DNA of 20,792 bases from Ruminococcaceae bacterium UBA1404 (GTDB lineage Bacteria; Bacillota; Clostridia; Oscillospirales; Ruminococcaceae), in contig DBQC01000006.1 of NCBI GenBank assembly GCA_002305075.1, positions 118,904 to 139,695 on the forward strand, written 5' to 3'. Positions 8,010 through 15,571 of the stretch are shown here, in pieces. The notes beneath the pieces are model-generated. The model made no database searches, was not told where the DNA came from, and was given only the letters and a program-made list of their open reading frames with translations. Each line of letters opens with the position of its first letter. The first letter of the stretch is position 1. The position numbers and the translations under genes are program-made.

Positions 8010-8660
8010 ATGTCGGCTAAAAACCACTCTGCCCGAGCTTACTCCCGCGGCGAGGAGCTGCTTAATACCCTAAGCCATGGAATTGGGGCCTTGCTGGCCG
8101 CCGTTGGTCTGCTGCTCATGCTCATCCGGGCCCTGGACCGGCAGGACGGCTGGGTTCTGCTGTCGGCCCTTGTCTATGGCGGCAGCCTGCTGCTGCTTTA
8201 CAGTATGTCGGCTCTCTATCACGGCAGCACCCACCCCGAACGCCGCAGGGTGCTCCGGGTGATGGACCACTGCTCCATATTTTTGCTTATTGCGGGCAGT
8301 TACACCCCCTATGCGCTGCTCACGCTGAGCCATGCGGGGGGCCCGGCTCTGCTTGCGGTGGTCTGGGCCATTGCGGTGGTGGGGGTGCTGCTCAATATCT
8401 GGAGTGTAGACCGCTTTCACACCCTCTCCCAAATTGGCTATCTGGGCATGGGCTGGGTGGTGGTCTTTCTCATAAAGCCGCTGGTGGCCGCCCTGCATCC
8501 GGTGGGTTTGGGTCTGCTTATAGCCGGCGGACTGTTTTACACCGGCGGCATTGTGTTTTATCTTGTTAAGCGCGTGCCCTATTTTCACTCGGTTTGGCAC
8601 TTTTTTGTGTTGGCCGGCAGTCTGTGCCACTTTTTCTCGGTCTACTTTTATGTGCTGTGA
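8010..8660 (+). CDS. trhA: Hemolysin III / TrhA-type PAQR membrane protein
   Basis: 216 residues with about seven membrane segments. ATG 8010 is preceded by GGAGGTG (7997-8003). A GTG at 7956 inside the upstream gene is in frame but has no ribosome binding site. The PAQR/HlyIII signature is complete: S-H-G-I-G at residues 22-26, S-A-L-Y-H (His71), D-H-C-S-I-F (Asp86), A-G-S-Y-T-P, and H-S-V-W-H (His193, His197) near the C-terminus. His71, His193 and His197 match the usual zinc ligands of this superfamily. Bacterial members are linked to membrane homeostasis, and the hemolysin name is historical. It starts 37 bases after the lipoprotein stop with no promoter between, so the two genes probably share a transcript. 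Confidence 0.93.
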   Translation: MSAKNHSARAYSRGEELLNTLSHGIGALLAAVGLLLMLIRALDRQDGWVLLSALVYGGSLLLLYSMSALYHGSTHPERRRVLRVMDHCSIFLLIAGSYTPYALLTLSHAGGPALLAVVWAIAVVGVLLNIWSVDRFHTLSQIGYLGMGWVVVFLIKPLVAALHPVGLGLLIAGGLFYTGGIVFYLVKRVPYFHSVWHFFVLAGSLCHFFSVYFYVL

Positions 8661-8697
8661 CCTATGCTATGGCATCCTTAAATCCACTTAAAAAGCA

Positions 8698-8727
8698 AAA
8701 CCTCCCCTGCAAGAGCGGGGGAGGTTT
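8698..8727. terminator. Bidirectional terminator between trhA and the ChrB-like gene
   Basis: A 10-base-pair stem (8698-8707 with 8718-8727). The T-rich tail is better on the minus strand (TTTTGCTTTTT), so it may mainly end the convergent ChrB-like gene. Nothing else is recognised in 8661-8839. Confidence 0.8.
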
Positions 8728-8839
8728 GTCAGTATGCAGTGTCACACCCATGTTGGCGTCCGGTCTGGGTTAGGGGACAATTCGGGCCTTATTGGGTGCG
8801 CAGCCTTTGCTGCCCAACTTTAAGATAAAGTCCTTAGCA

Positions 8840-9349
8840 TCAGGGGCCTATCAGTTCTCTGAGCTCCTCGGTAAACATTCCCGGCAGGCCCCGCATGGCA
8901 TCAAGCACACTGCGCAGGGCAATCTCTACCTCACGGCGCAAAGAGGCATCCTCCGGTGCGCTTAGGCGCTGATAGTGGTCGATGGCCTTTTTAAGCTCAA
9001 GGGCCACCCTCCGCCTGGCTGCCGGACTGGGGGCGGCCGCCAGCTGGGCTTTTAGCTTTTCGAGGGTATCGGTGGTGCGCTGGGCAAACAGGGCCATCAA
9101 CCGGCGCTCCTCGGTGGGGTCCGAGAACAGCAGGGTATAGAGCGAAGCCTCGCCCCCCATCTCCCGCACCTGCTGAGACAGTTCGGATAGCAGCCGTCGG
9201 CTGTCGGGATTATCAGGCAGCACCGCCAGGCCGGGGCGCAGGTTTTCGGCCCCCAAAGCCCGCAGCCGCCGCCAAACATACACCCGGGGCCGAGAAGGGT
9301 TAGCAGGAAGGCTGTAGCCCAGCGCAGCATAGCGATTTTGCAAGACGGG
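8840..9349 (-). CDS. ChrB N-terminal-domain-like protein
   Basis: 169 residues from a GTG at 9349, which has AGGGGG 7 bases upstream. An in-frame ATG at 9394 has a more distant AAGGGG and would add 15 residues. The N-terminal part has the pattern Y-S-L-P-A-N-P-S-R-x-R-V-Y-V-W-R-R-L, then L-G-A, V-L-P-D, and a G-G-E-A-S-L strand. This resembles the N-terminal domain of ChrB, the chromate-resistance regulator. The C-terminal ChrB domain is absent and the rest is helical and Arg/Leu-rich. Homology is read from memory of the family pattern, so the family call is moderate and a chromate role is not supported. Divergent from asnA, with no chrA transporter in view. Confidence 0.6.
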   Translation of the reverse strand, partial: PVLQNRYAALGYSLPANPSRPRVYVWRRLRALGAENLRPGLAVLPDNPDSRRLLSELSQQVREMGGEASLYTLLFSDPTEERRLMALFAQRTTDTLEKLKAQLAAAPSPAARRRVALELKKAIDHYQRLSAPEDASLRREVEIALRSVLDAMRGLPGMFTEELRELIGP

Positions 9350-9471
9350 CACCCGCCCACCCCCTTTGCCGTTGTGGTTAGATAAAGTCAGCATAGCATA
9401 TTTTGCCCCTTGCTTCAATGTGGGCTGCCCCGGGTAGCATGGAATTAATTGTATAACGGTGAATGTATGAC

Positions 9472-9500
9472 TTGCGCTGCCCTGTCGAAAATGATAGAAT
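9472..9500 (+). promoter_or_regulatory. Promoter of asnA
   Basis: TTGCGC, a 17-base spacer and TAGAAT, about 40 bases before the asnA start. It lies in the divergent gap with the ChrB-like gene. I could not place a convincing promoter for that gene on the other strand. Confidence 0.65.
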
Positions 9501-9539
9501 ATCTCCATTATTCTAAAAATATCAAGGAGGATACGCGCT

Positions 9540-10556
9540 GTGTCTTATAAACTTACCATCCCCGAGGGCTACCGGCCCAATCTCGGCGTGATGGAAACCC
9601 AGCTGGCCATCAAGGTCATAAAAGATACCTTTGAAAGGGAGCTTGCGCACAATCTGAATTTAACCCGCGTATCCGCCCCCATCGCAGTGCCGGCCGACAG
9701 CGGCCTTAACGACACGCTAAACGGCGTCGAGCGCCCGGTGAGCTTCGACATTCCCTCGGCCGAGGTGGAGGAGGCGCAGATTGTGCAGTCGCTGGCCAAA
9801 TGGAAGCGTCGAGCCCTGCATGATTACGGATTTGTCAAGGGCTATGGCCTTTATACCGACATGAACGCCATCCGACGGGACGAGGAGCTGGACAACCTGC
9901 ACTCCATCTATGTGGATCAGTGGGACTGGGAGCGCATTATCGGTAAAGAGGACAGAAACCTCGACTTTCTTGAGGAGATGGCCGGACTGGCCTACGATGC
10001 GCTGCTCAGCACCCAAAAGGCCCTCTGTGCAGCCTTTCCGGCGGCCGAGCCCATGGATCTGCCCGAGCGGCTCTTTACGCTGACCGCCCAGCAGCTTCTG
10101 GACCGCTATCCCCATCTGCCCCCTAACGCCCGGGAGGATGCCATCTGCGAGGCTCATGGGGCCGTGCTGCTCACCCAGATCGGCAAGACCCTGTCGGACG
10201 GCAGCCGCCACGACGGCCGCGCTCCCGACTACGACGATTGGGACATCAATGCCGACATTTTGCTCTGGAACCCGGTGCTAAAGCGGGCTTACGAGATTTC
10301 CTCCATGGGGGTGCGGGTGGATGCCGAGGCCATGGACCGCCAGCTTAGGGCGGCCGGCTGCGACGACCGCCGCACGCTGCCCTTTCATGCCGACATTTTG
10401 GCAAACCGGCTGCCCCTTACGGTGGGTGGCGGCATTGGCCAGTCCCGCATATGTATGTATTTGCTGCGCAAGGCCCATATCGGTGAGGTACAGGCCTCCA
10501 TCTGGCCCGCGGGCATGGTGGAAAAGGCCCGATTGGCCGGAATATTTATGCTTTAA
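9540..10556 (+). CDS. asnA: Aspartate-ammonia ligase (asparagine synthetase A)
   Basis: 338 residues. Makes asparagine from aspartate, ammonia and ATP in the cytoplasm. The fold is related to class II aminoacyl-tRNA synthetases. GTG 9540 follows AAGGAGG (9524-9530) by 9 bases. Visible AsnA features: L-N-L-T-R-V-S-A-P-I near residues 39-48, the block Q-S-L-A-K-W-K-R near residues 83-90, S-R-H-D-G-R-A-P-D-Y-D-D-W near residue 220, S-S-M-G-V-R-V-D, and the C-terminal G-G-G-I-G-Q-S-R. Length matches the family (about 330). Single gene with its own promoter. A nitrogen-responsive control site is not evident. Confidence 0.96.
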   Translation: MSYKLTIPEGYRPNLGVMETQLAIKVIKDTFERELAHNLNLTRVSAPIAVPADSGLNDTLNGVERPVSFDIPSAEVEEAQIVQSLAKWKRRALHDYGFVKGYGLYTDMNAIRRDEELDNLHSIYVDQWDWERIIGKEDRNLDFLEEMAGLAYDALLSTQKALCAAFPAAEPMDLPERLFTLTAQQLLDRYPHLPPNAREDAICEAHGAVLLTQIGKTLSDGSRHDGRAPDYDDWDINADILLWNPVLKRAYEISSMGVRVDAEAMDRQLRAAGCDDRRTLPFHADILANRLPLTVGGGIGQSRICMYLLRKAHIGEVQASIWPAGMVEKARLAGIFML

Positions 10557-10574
10557 CTTAAACAGGCACACCAA

Positions 10575-10601
10575 AAAGCGCCGCCCACAGGGCGGCGCTT
10601 T
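10575..10601. terminator. Bidirectional terminator between asnA and hemW
   Basis: A perfect 12-base-pair stem (10575-10586 with 10590-10601) around a 3-base loop, between convergent genes. The minus-strand copy has the longer T run, so it should work best for hemW. Confidence 0.9.
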
Positions 10602-10629
10602 GCCATGGTTTTGCGCAGGACCGGCAGCG

Positions 10630-11730
10630 CTAACCCAACAAATAGCCGATAACCTGACTGGACACCAAAAACCCTCGGGGGGTTAGGGCCAACCGTCCGC
10701 CCTCTATGCGGGCCAGCCCGGCCGTGATAAGGGGACGCAGTCGGCTGTCAAGGTCGCCGTTGGGGGCGAGGGGAGCAAGCTTTATAAGCTCCACACCTTC
10801 GGTCAGGCGCAGGCCGAGCATCACATATTCCTCAAGTCCGCCGCCCGCTCCATCGGTCTGCCAAAGCTCAAAGGGGTTGTTTGCGGCCAAAAAATCCTCT
10901 AAGCTGTGAGGGAAGAAGCACCGCTGCCCCCCCACAAAGCTGTGGGCCGAGGGGCCCAGCCCCAAATAGGGCACCAGCTTCCAGTACTTGCGGTTGTGGC
11001 GGCTCTCCCCACCGGGCCGGGCAAAGTTCGAAATTTCGTACTGCGTAAAGCCGGCCTGCTCCAGCTCGGCCACCGTGCCCAAGTAGAGGTCGGCCTGCGC
11101 ATCGGGGTCAGGCTCGGCATAGCGGGTGTAAAAGGGTGTGCCTGGCTCAATTTTAAGCAGGTAAACCGACAGATGATCGACGGCGGTGGCGCTTAAAGCC
11201 GCCACACTGTGGGCGATATGGGTCATGTCCTGCCCCGGCAGGCCGATCATCAGGTCGCAGGAGATGTGACCAAACCCGGCCTGCTCAGCGGCGCGGACCG
11301 CCTCCAGGGCTTCCCTGGCCGTGTGTAGGCGGCCCAGCAGCGCAAGCTCGCTGTCCCACAGGCTCTGCACCCCAATAGAGATGCGGTTAAATCCACCGGC
11401 CCGAAGAGCAGCCAGCGCCTGGGGTGTCAGGCTGCCGGGGTTGGCTTCGAGGGTGACCTCGGGTCGGTCAGCCCAGTCAAAATGGGCAAAGGCCCCCTCG
11501 GCCAGCCCAATAAGGCGCTCTGCCCCCAGCAGGTTGGGGGTGCCACCGCCAAAATACAGGCTGTCGAAGGGGCCGGTGTGGGGGCTGTGGGCCATGGTCC
11601 GCAGCAAAGCGGCCACATAGCTGTCCATGGCCGCCTCATCGGCCGGTAGGGAATAAAAGTCGCAATAAGGGCATTTAGCTTTACAGAAGGGAATATGCAC
11701 ATACAGCCCCATGGGCTCGGTTTGGCCCAC
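10630..11730 (-). CDS. hemW: Radical SAM heme chaperone HemW
   Basis: 366 residues. The radical SAM cluster motif C-x3-C-x2-C is at Cys16, Cys20 and Cys23, followed by D-F. The fourth Cys typical of true oxygen-independent coproporphyrinogen oxidase (HemN) is therefore absent, which points to HemW, a heme-binding chaperone. G-G-G-T-P at residues 61-65 is the SAM-binding motif, and the E-A-N-P-G strand and the H-L-S-V-Y-L segment also fit. The GTG start lies 2 bases past the lepA stop, so the genes are translationally close. An internal ATG (11712) is a less likely start. The lepA-hemW order is widely conserved in Firmicutes, where hrcA-grpE-dnaK often follow. Here that continuation is missing and asnA converges instead. 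Confidence 0.94.
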   Translation of the reverse strand: MGQTEPMGLYVHIPFCKAKCPYCDFYSLPADEAAMDSYVAALLRTMAHSPHTGPFDSLYFGGGTPNLLGAERLIGLAEGAFAHFDWADRPEVTLEANPGSLTPQALAALRAGGFNRISIGVQSLWDSELALLGRLHTAREALEAVRAAEQAGFGHISCDLMIGLPGQDMTHIAHSVAALSATAVDHLSVYLLKIEPGTPFYTRYAEPDPDAQADLYLGTVAELEQAGFTQYEISNFARPGGESRHNRKYWKLVPYLGLGPSAHSFVGGQRCFFPHSLEDFLAANNPFELWQTDGAGGGLEEYVMLGLRLTEGVELIKLAPLAPNGDLDSRLRPLITAGLARIEGGRLALTPRGFLVSSQVIGYLLG

Positions 11731-11732
11731 GG

Positions 11733-13538
11733 CTACTCGTCCAGCTTGAGGACGGCCATAAAGGCCTCCTGGGGCAGCTCCACCGTGCCGAACTGGCGCA
11801 TGCGCTTTTTGCCTTCTTTTTGCTTTTCAATCAGCTTTTTCTTGCGGGTGATGTCGCCGCCGTAGCACTTGGCCAGCACATCCTTACGCATGGCCTTAAC
11901 GGTCTCGCGGGCGATAATTTTACCGCCGATAGCCGCCTGAATGGGCACCTCGAACATCTGCCGGGGAATGTGCTCTTTAAGCTTTTCGGCCATGCGGCGT
12001 CCCCGCTTATAGGCATTGTCGGCGTGAACAATAAAGGAGAGAGCGTCCACCGTCTCGCCGTTTAGCAGAATATCCAGCTTGGTCAGGCGGGAGGGCTGAT
12101 AGCCGGCCAGCTCGTAGTCAAAGCTGGCATAGCCCCGTGAGCGGCTTTTTAGCGCATCGAAAAAGTCGTAGACAATCTCGCCTAGGGGCAGCAGATAATG
12201 GATCTCTACCCGGGTGGGGTCGAGATATTTGGTGTCCTGATAAACGCCCCGGCGCTCCTGACAGAGCTCCATGATGCTGCCGATATACTCGGTGGGTGTA
12301 AAGATGCTGGCCTTAACCATGGGTTCCTCGGCCGACTGGATGAGGGAGGGGTCGGGGTAGTTGGTGGGGTTGTCAATCTCCAGCACGGTGCCATTGGTAA
12401 GCTGAATGCGGTAGACCACACTGGGGGCGGTGGTGATGAGGTCCATATTAAACTCACGCTCTAAGCGCTCCTGAATGATCTCCATGTGCAGCAGCCCCAA
12501 AAACCCGCAGCGAAAACCAAAGCCCAAAGCCATGGAAGTCTCGGGCTCGAACACCAAAGAAGCATCGTTGAGCTGGAGCTTTTCCAGCGCCTCGCGCAGG
12601 TCGGGGTAGTTTGCGCCGTCGGCGGGGTAGATGCCCGAAAACACCATGGGCTGAGATTTGCGGTAGCCCGGCAGCGGCGTCTCGGTGGGGCGGCCGACCT
12701 CGGTGATGGTGTCGCCCACCTGGGTGTCCCGCACGGTTTTGATGCTGGCCGTAATATAGCCCACATCGCCGGCCTGCAGCTCTTTCACCGGCACCAGCTG
12801 GGTAGCGCCCATGACGCCCACCTCCACCACCGTGAACTTGGCACCGGTGGCCATCAGCTTAATCTCGGTGCCCGCCCGCACTTTGCCATCCACCAGCCGC
12901 ACATAGGCAATCACGCCCTTATAGCTGTCGTAAACCGAGTCGAAAATCAGCGCCTTAAGCGGAGCATTCTCGTCGCCGGCAGGGGGCGGAATGTTCCGCA
13001 CCACCGATTCGAGCACCTCATCGATGCCCACTCCCTGTTTGGCCGAGATGCGAGGGGCGTCGAGCGCCGGGATGCCGATGACATCCTCCACCTCGTGAGC
13101 TACCCGGTCGGGGTCGGCGGCGGGCAGGTCGATTTTGTTGATGATAGGCACAATCTCAAGGTCGTGCTCCAAGGCGAGATAGGTATTGGCCAGGGTTTGG
13201 GCCTCGATGCCCTGAGAGGCATCCACCACCAGCAGCGCCCCCTCACAGGCCGTGAGCGAGCGAGACACCTCGTAGTTAAAGTCCACATGGCCCGGGGTGT
13301 CGATGAGGTTGAGGGCATAGGTTTGGCCATCCTGGGCGGCATACTCCAGCCGCACCGCTCGGGCTTTGATGGTGATGCCCCGCTCCCGCTCTAAGTCCAT
13401 GTTGTCGAGCAGTTGTTCGCTCATATCCCGCTTTTCTACGGCGGCGCAGCGCTCCAAAATCCGGTCGGCCAGCGTGCTCTTGCCGTGGTCGATGTGGGCG
13501 ATAATACAGAAGTTACGAATTTTAGACAATCTGTCCAA
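11733..13538 (-). CDS. lepA: Elongation factor 4 (back-translocating GTPase LepA)
   Basis: About 601 residues. Ribosome-bound translational GTPase involved in translation under stress and in ribosome biogenesis. G-motifs: A-H-I-D-H-G-K-S-T (G1), D-T-P-G-H (G3), N-K-I-D (G4) and S-A-K (G5). The LepA-specific C-terminal tail is complete, including C-Y-G-G-D-I-T-R-K-K-K-L and the final K-K-R-M-R-Q-F-G. The start is ambiguous. AAAGGTGG sits 8 bases before TTG 13538, which I prefer. It overlaps the GTG at 13550, which would add four residues but has no ribosome binding site of its own. It is read from a strong promoter at 13613-13641 and continues into hemW. Confidence 0.96.
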   Translation of the reverse strand: MDRLSKIRNFCIIAHIDHGKSTLADRILERCAAVEKRDMSEQLLDNMDLERERGITIKARAVRLEYAAQDGQTYALNLIDTPGHVDFNYEVSRSLTACEGALLVVDASQGIEAQTLANTYLALEHDLEIVPIINKIDLPAADPDRVAHEVEDVIGIPALDAPRISAKQGVGIDEVLESVVRNIPPPAGDENAPLKALIFDSVYDSYKGVIAYVRLVDGKVRAGTEIKLMATGAKFTVVEVGVMGATQLVPVKELQAGDVGYITASIKTVRDTQVGDTITEVGRPTETPLPGYRKSQPMVFSGIYPADGANYPDLREALEKLQLNDASLVFEPETSMALGFGFRCGFLGLLHMEIIQERLEREFNMDLITTAPSVVYRIQLTNGTVLEIDNPTNYPDPSLIQSAEEPMVKASIFTPTEYIGSIMELCQERRGVYQDTKYLDPTRVEIHYLLPLGEIVYDFFDALKSRSRGYASFDYELAGYQPSRLTKLDILLNGETVDALSFIVHADNAYKRGRRMAEKLKEHIPRQMFEVPIQAAIGGKIIARETVKAMRKDVLAKCYGGDITRKKKLIEKQKEGKKRMRQFGTVELPQEAFMAVLKLDE

Positions 13539-13612
13539 GTGTTCAGCCACCTTTTAGCCAAAGTTTGCAAACGGCCTTGGCACATCGGCGCCGCCAAAGC
13601 CACTATGGGGCT

Positions 13613-13641
13613 ATTATACAGGATTGATAGGATGGCCGCAA
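13613..13641 (-). promoter_or_regulatory. Sigma-A type promoter of lepA-hemW
   Basis: On the minus strand: TTGCGG, a 17-base spacer and a perfect TATAAT preceded by TG, about 70 bases before the lepA start. It separates housekeeping transcription of lepA-hemW from the sporulation genes upstream. Just upstream an inverted repeat, GTAAAG (13653-13658) / CTTTAC (13666-13671), spans the stop codon of the preceding ORF. Confidence 0.78.
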
Positions 13642-13667
13642 CACATTCTTATGTAAAGCATAAAACT

Positions 13668-13982
13668 TTACACAGAGAACACGCCTGCCTCGAGCGCAAG
13701 GCCAAGCAGCGCATAGAGTTTCAGCATAAGCCGCGCCGACCGGGGCAGCGTGAGGCAGTCGGCCTTGCGGCGCAGCATCTCCAATCCGGCGATATCAAAG
13801 GCGGGCAGGCTGTAATCCAGCCGTGAAAGGACCGAGGCGGTGGGCTGAGGCTGAGGGGCCATGCCCATCTCCTGCATATGGCGGTTCACCACCACAAAGC
13901 CCCACGCAGTGGCCATAGCCACCAGCGTCAGGCAAAAGGAGAGCAAAAACAGCCGGATTCCGGCTTTTGTGGGCCTATGCAT
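13668..13982 (-). CDS. Small single-pass membrane protein, unknown (YqxA position)
   Basis: 104 residues. ATG 13982 is preceded by AAGGAGA with 9 bases of spacing. The upstream in-frame start at 14054 lacks such a site. After a short basic N-terminus one membrane segment covers about residues 8-29, then a Met/Gln/Pro-rich stretch, and a C-terminal region (about 55-104) ending in a second hydrophobic patch. I do not recognise the sequence. In Bacillus subtilis the same slot between spoIIP and lepA holds the small membrane gene yqxA, so this may be its positional counterpart, but I cannot show homology by eye. It lies downstream of the direct repeats at 14057-14299 and has no obvious sigma-A promoter. 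Confidence 0.72.
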   Translation of the reverse strand: MHRPTKAGIRLFLLSFCLTLVAMATAWGFVVVNRHMQEMGMAPQPQPTASVLSRLDYSLPAFDIAGLEMLRRKADCLTLPRSARLMLKLYALLGLALEAGVFSV

Positions 13983-14056
13983 AGGGACTATTCTCCTTGA
14001 AATGATAAAATGTCCCCCACAGCTTTTTCGCCGGCGGGAAAAGGGGCAAAGCATCT

Positions 14057-14132
14057 ACAAATGGTATAATAGCTCGCAATATAACACAATGTGGCCCTTT
14101 GACCGGCATTCTGTCCGCTTGGCCGGTAGGGT
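14057..14132. repeat. 76-base direct repeat, copy 1
   Basis: Matches copy 2 (14224-14299) at a constant offset of 167 bases with no gaps, 57 of 76 positions by hand count. The best-kept core is 14063-14090, with 24 of 28 bases shared, starting GGTATAAT and ending ATATAACACAAT. Identity drops sharply outside the stated limits. The right part corresponds to the spoIIP 3' end, but the stop codon is lost (TAG to CGG on the minus strand). Confidence 0.75.
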
Positions 14133-14144
14133 AAAGGTCGAAAG

Positions 14145-14159
14145 GGCATGGCCCATGCC
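14145..14159. repeat. 15-base palindrome between the direct repeats
   Basis: A perfect interrupted palindrome, GGCATGG-C-CCATGCC, located between the two repeat copies. No T run follows, so it is not a standard terminator. Confidence 0.55.
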
Positions 14160-14223
14160 TCCTGTCCCTCCCGGATAGCACAATACCTAACCCGGAGCTT
14201 GTCCCATCGGCAATTATGGGCAT

Positions 14224-14299
14224 ACAAAGGGTATAATTCGTCGAAATATAACACAATCCTGCCCATCGCCGGGGCTTTTGTCTACTTGACCGGCAGGGT
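14224..14299. repeat. 76-base direct repeat, copy 2, overlapping the end of spoIIP
   Basis: Includes the last codons and stop of spoIIP (14282-14299) plus 58 bases beyond. Its centre is a near-perfect 19-base palindrome, TATAATTCGTCGAAATATA (14232-14250). Arms ATGGGCA (14216-14222) and TGCCCAT (14260-14266) flank it, so the RNA could form a long hairpin with a weak-paired middle. A third partial match, ATAGCACAAT, lies at 14175-14184 between the copies. Confidence 0.75.
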
Positions 14300-15427
14300 T
14301 GCGGCCAGCATACGACCAATGACATCGCCGGTGAGCTCGGCCGAGTAGACGGCCTCCTCAATGGTGGAGGCGTGGGTGCCAAATTCGAGGAGCAGCGAGC
14401 CGTCGGTGAGGTGCTGATTGTACTTGCGGTGGCAGAAAAAGATGGGCCGCATCAGGCCGGGGTAGTGCTCGGACACCTCGGAAGTGAGGGCGGCGGCAAA
14501 CCGCAAGTTGCGCTCCCAGTTTGGAATGCCAAGGCTGCCGTCGTCGGCACAGGCAATTACCATCACCTGCGCAGCCTTTTGGCCATCGATGGTGATGGTT
14601 GGCTTTACAATCACCTCGTTATCCCGCTCTATGGCGTCTCGATGCACATCCAGCACCACCCGGATGGAGGGGTACTTCTCCAGGTAGCTCTGGATGGTCA
14701 GGGCGCTGCGGGCATAGCTGCCGTTGTACGAGGGGTAGTCGTGCAGGGTTTTGTCCTGCACCACGCCGATGCCATGGGCCTCGATAGCCTCGGTCAGAGC
14801 TGCCCCCACTGCGATGACATTCTCAGTATGGTCGGTGGAACGCCATGTATACTCGGTATCGTAAACATCCATATCAAAGGGGGTAAAGGCTTCGGTGGCG
14901 TGGGTGTGTATAATAAGCACCTGCGGGGCATCGGTGTGGTCCAGCATAAGCTCCATGGGCGGGGCGAGGATGGCCTGAATTTTGCTAAAGCTGTACTTAG
15001 TGTCGTTGCGCAGCAGCGCATGACCGTGGCGCAAAAAGTTGGGGTTGCCCCTGCCCGACATATCCTCGGTGAGCACCGGGCGGCGGCGGGACTCGGGGAT
15101 ATGGGGGAGTACCACCGGAGCCCTGGAGGAGGATTCGGGGACGGGGTCGGGGTCGATGGATTCGGGGGGCGGGCTGGGAATGCCCGGCTCCTGGGGGGTG
15201 CCTTCCCGGGTGACAATGTGGATCTCACTTTTAAAGCGCTCCTCCAGCGCCGCAAGGCTGCCCTCGGGCATGGCCAGCGCCGCAGATAAAAAAGCAGTCT
15301 GCTGGGTGAGGCGAGCCAAAAAGGGCAGCCATAGGCCGGAGCTAATCAGCAGAACAAACCCAAGCAGCAGCAGCAGGGCCGGCGGGGCCATCCGCCCGAG
15401 AGTAAACTGGGACTTCATCCTTTTCAC
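14282..15427 (-). CDS. spoIIP: Stage II sporulation protein P (SpoIIP)
   Basis: 381 residues. Peptidoglycan amidase/endopeptidase that works with SpoIID and SpoIIM in septal wall thinning and engulfment, anchored in the mother-cell membrane. GTG 15427 is chosen because GGTGGAGG lies 7 bases upstream. The longer frame would begin inside a hairpin. A membrane anchor lies near residues 15-35, then a Pro/Ser-rich linker (about 80-130), then the SpoIIP catalytic domain with V-L-I-I-H-T-H-A-T-E, V-L-D-V-H-R-D-A, Y-N-Q-H-L-T-D-G and L-L-L-E-F-G-T-H. The two His motifs and the later Glu fit the zinc amidase site. Follows gpr by 144 bases with a candidate sigma-E promoter between. Confidence 0.95.
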   Translation of the reverse strand: MKRMKSQFTLGRMAPPALLLLLGFVLLISSGLWLPFLARLTQQTAFLSAALAMPEGSLAALEERFKSEIHIVTREGTPQEPGIPSPPPESIDPDPVPESSSRAPVVLPHIPESRRRPVLTEDMSGRGNPNFLRHGHALLRNDTKYSFSKIQAILAPPMELMLDHTDAPQVLIIHTHATEAFTPFDMDVYDTEYTWRSTDHTENVIAVGAALTEAIEAHGIGVVQDKTLHDYPSYNGSYARSALTIQSYLEKYPSIRVVLDVHRDAIERDNEVIVKPTITIDGQKAAQVMVIACADDGSLGIPNWERNLRFAAALTSEVSEHYPGLMRPIFFCHRKYNQHLTDGSLLLEFGTHASTIEEAVYSAELTGDVIGRMLAATLPVK

Positions 15428-15442
15428 GGCCACGCCTCCACC

Positions 15443-15472
15443 CGGCCCGACCCCGGCGGGGGGAGCGGGCCG
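15443..15472 (-). promoter_or_regulatory. GC-rich hairpin just before the spoIIP ribosome binding site
   Basis: Arms CGGCCCG and CGGGCCG (15443-15449 and 15466-15472) with inner CCCC/GGGG pairing, ending a few bases before the GGTGGAGG site. It could affect spoIIP translation. It has no T run. Confidence 0.45.
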
Positions 15473-15488
15473 CAAATCCTATAAGGCA

Positions 15489-15517
15489 TATTTATTCGGG
15501 CCGTACCGGGGATATGA
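15489..15517 (-). promoter_or_regulatory. Candidate sigma-E promoter of spoIIP
   Basis: On the minus strand: TCATATC (6 of 7 to the sigma-E -35 pattern KMATATT), a 14-base spacer, and AATAAATA, a weaker match to the -10 pattern CATACAMT. spoIIP is sigma-E-dependent in Bacillus subtilis, which is why I looked here. Confidence 0.35.
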
Positions 15518-15571
15518 CAGGCCGAGACTCGACCCGCCGGCGGGACCGGTTTCGGGCAGCGGCGTGGGTTG

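Noticed and set aside
8840..9349. Chromate resistance function
   Set aside because: Only the N-terminal domain pattern is present and there is no chromate transporter gene nearby.
10630..11730. Annotation as oxygen-independent coproporphyrinogen III oxidase (HemN)
   Set aside because: The cluster motif is C-x3-C-x2-C-D-F without the extra Cys of true HemN, and the gene follows lepA, as HemW does.
13988..14266. Minus-strand reading frame of about 92 codons across the direct repeats
   Set aside because: No ribosome binding site, and its sequence is just the translation of the repeat region.
14372..15289. Long plus-strand open frame opposite spoIIP
   Set aside because: Mirror of a GC-rich coding gene; low-complexity Gly/Val/His composition and no family motif. 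The same applies to long frames opposite lepA (12486-13394) and opposite paralogue D (3507-4439).
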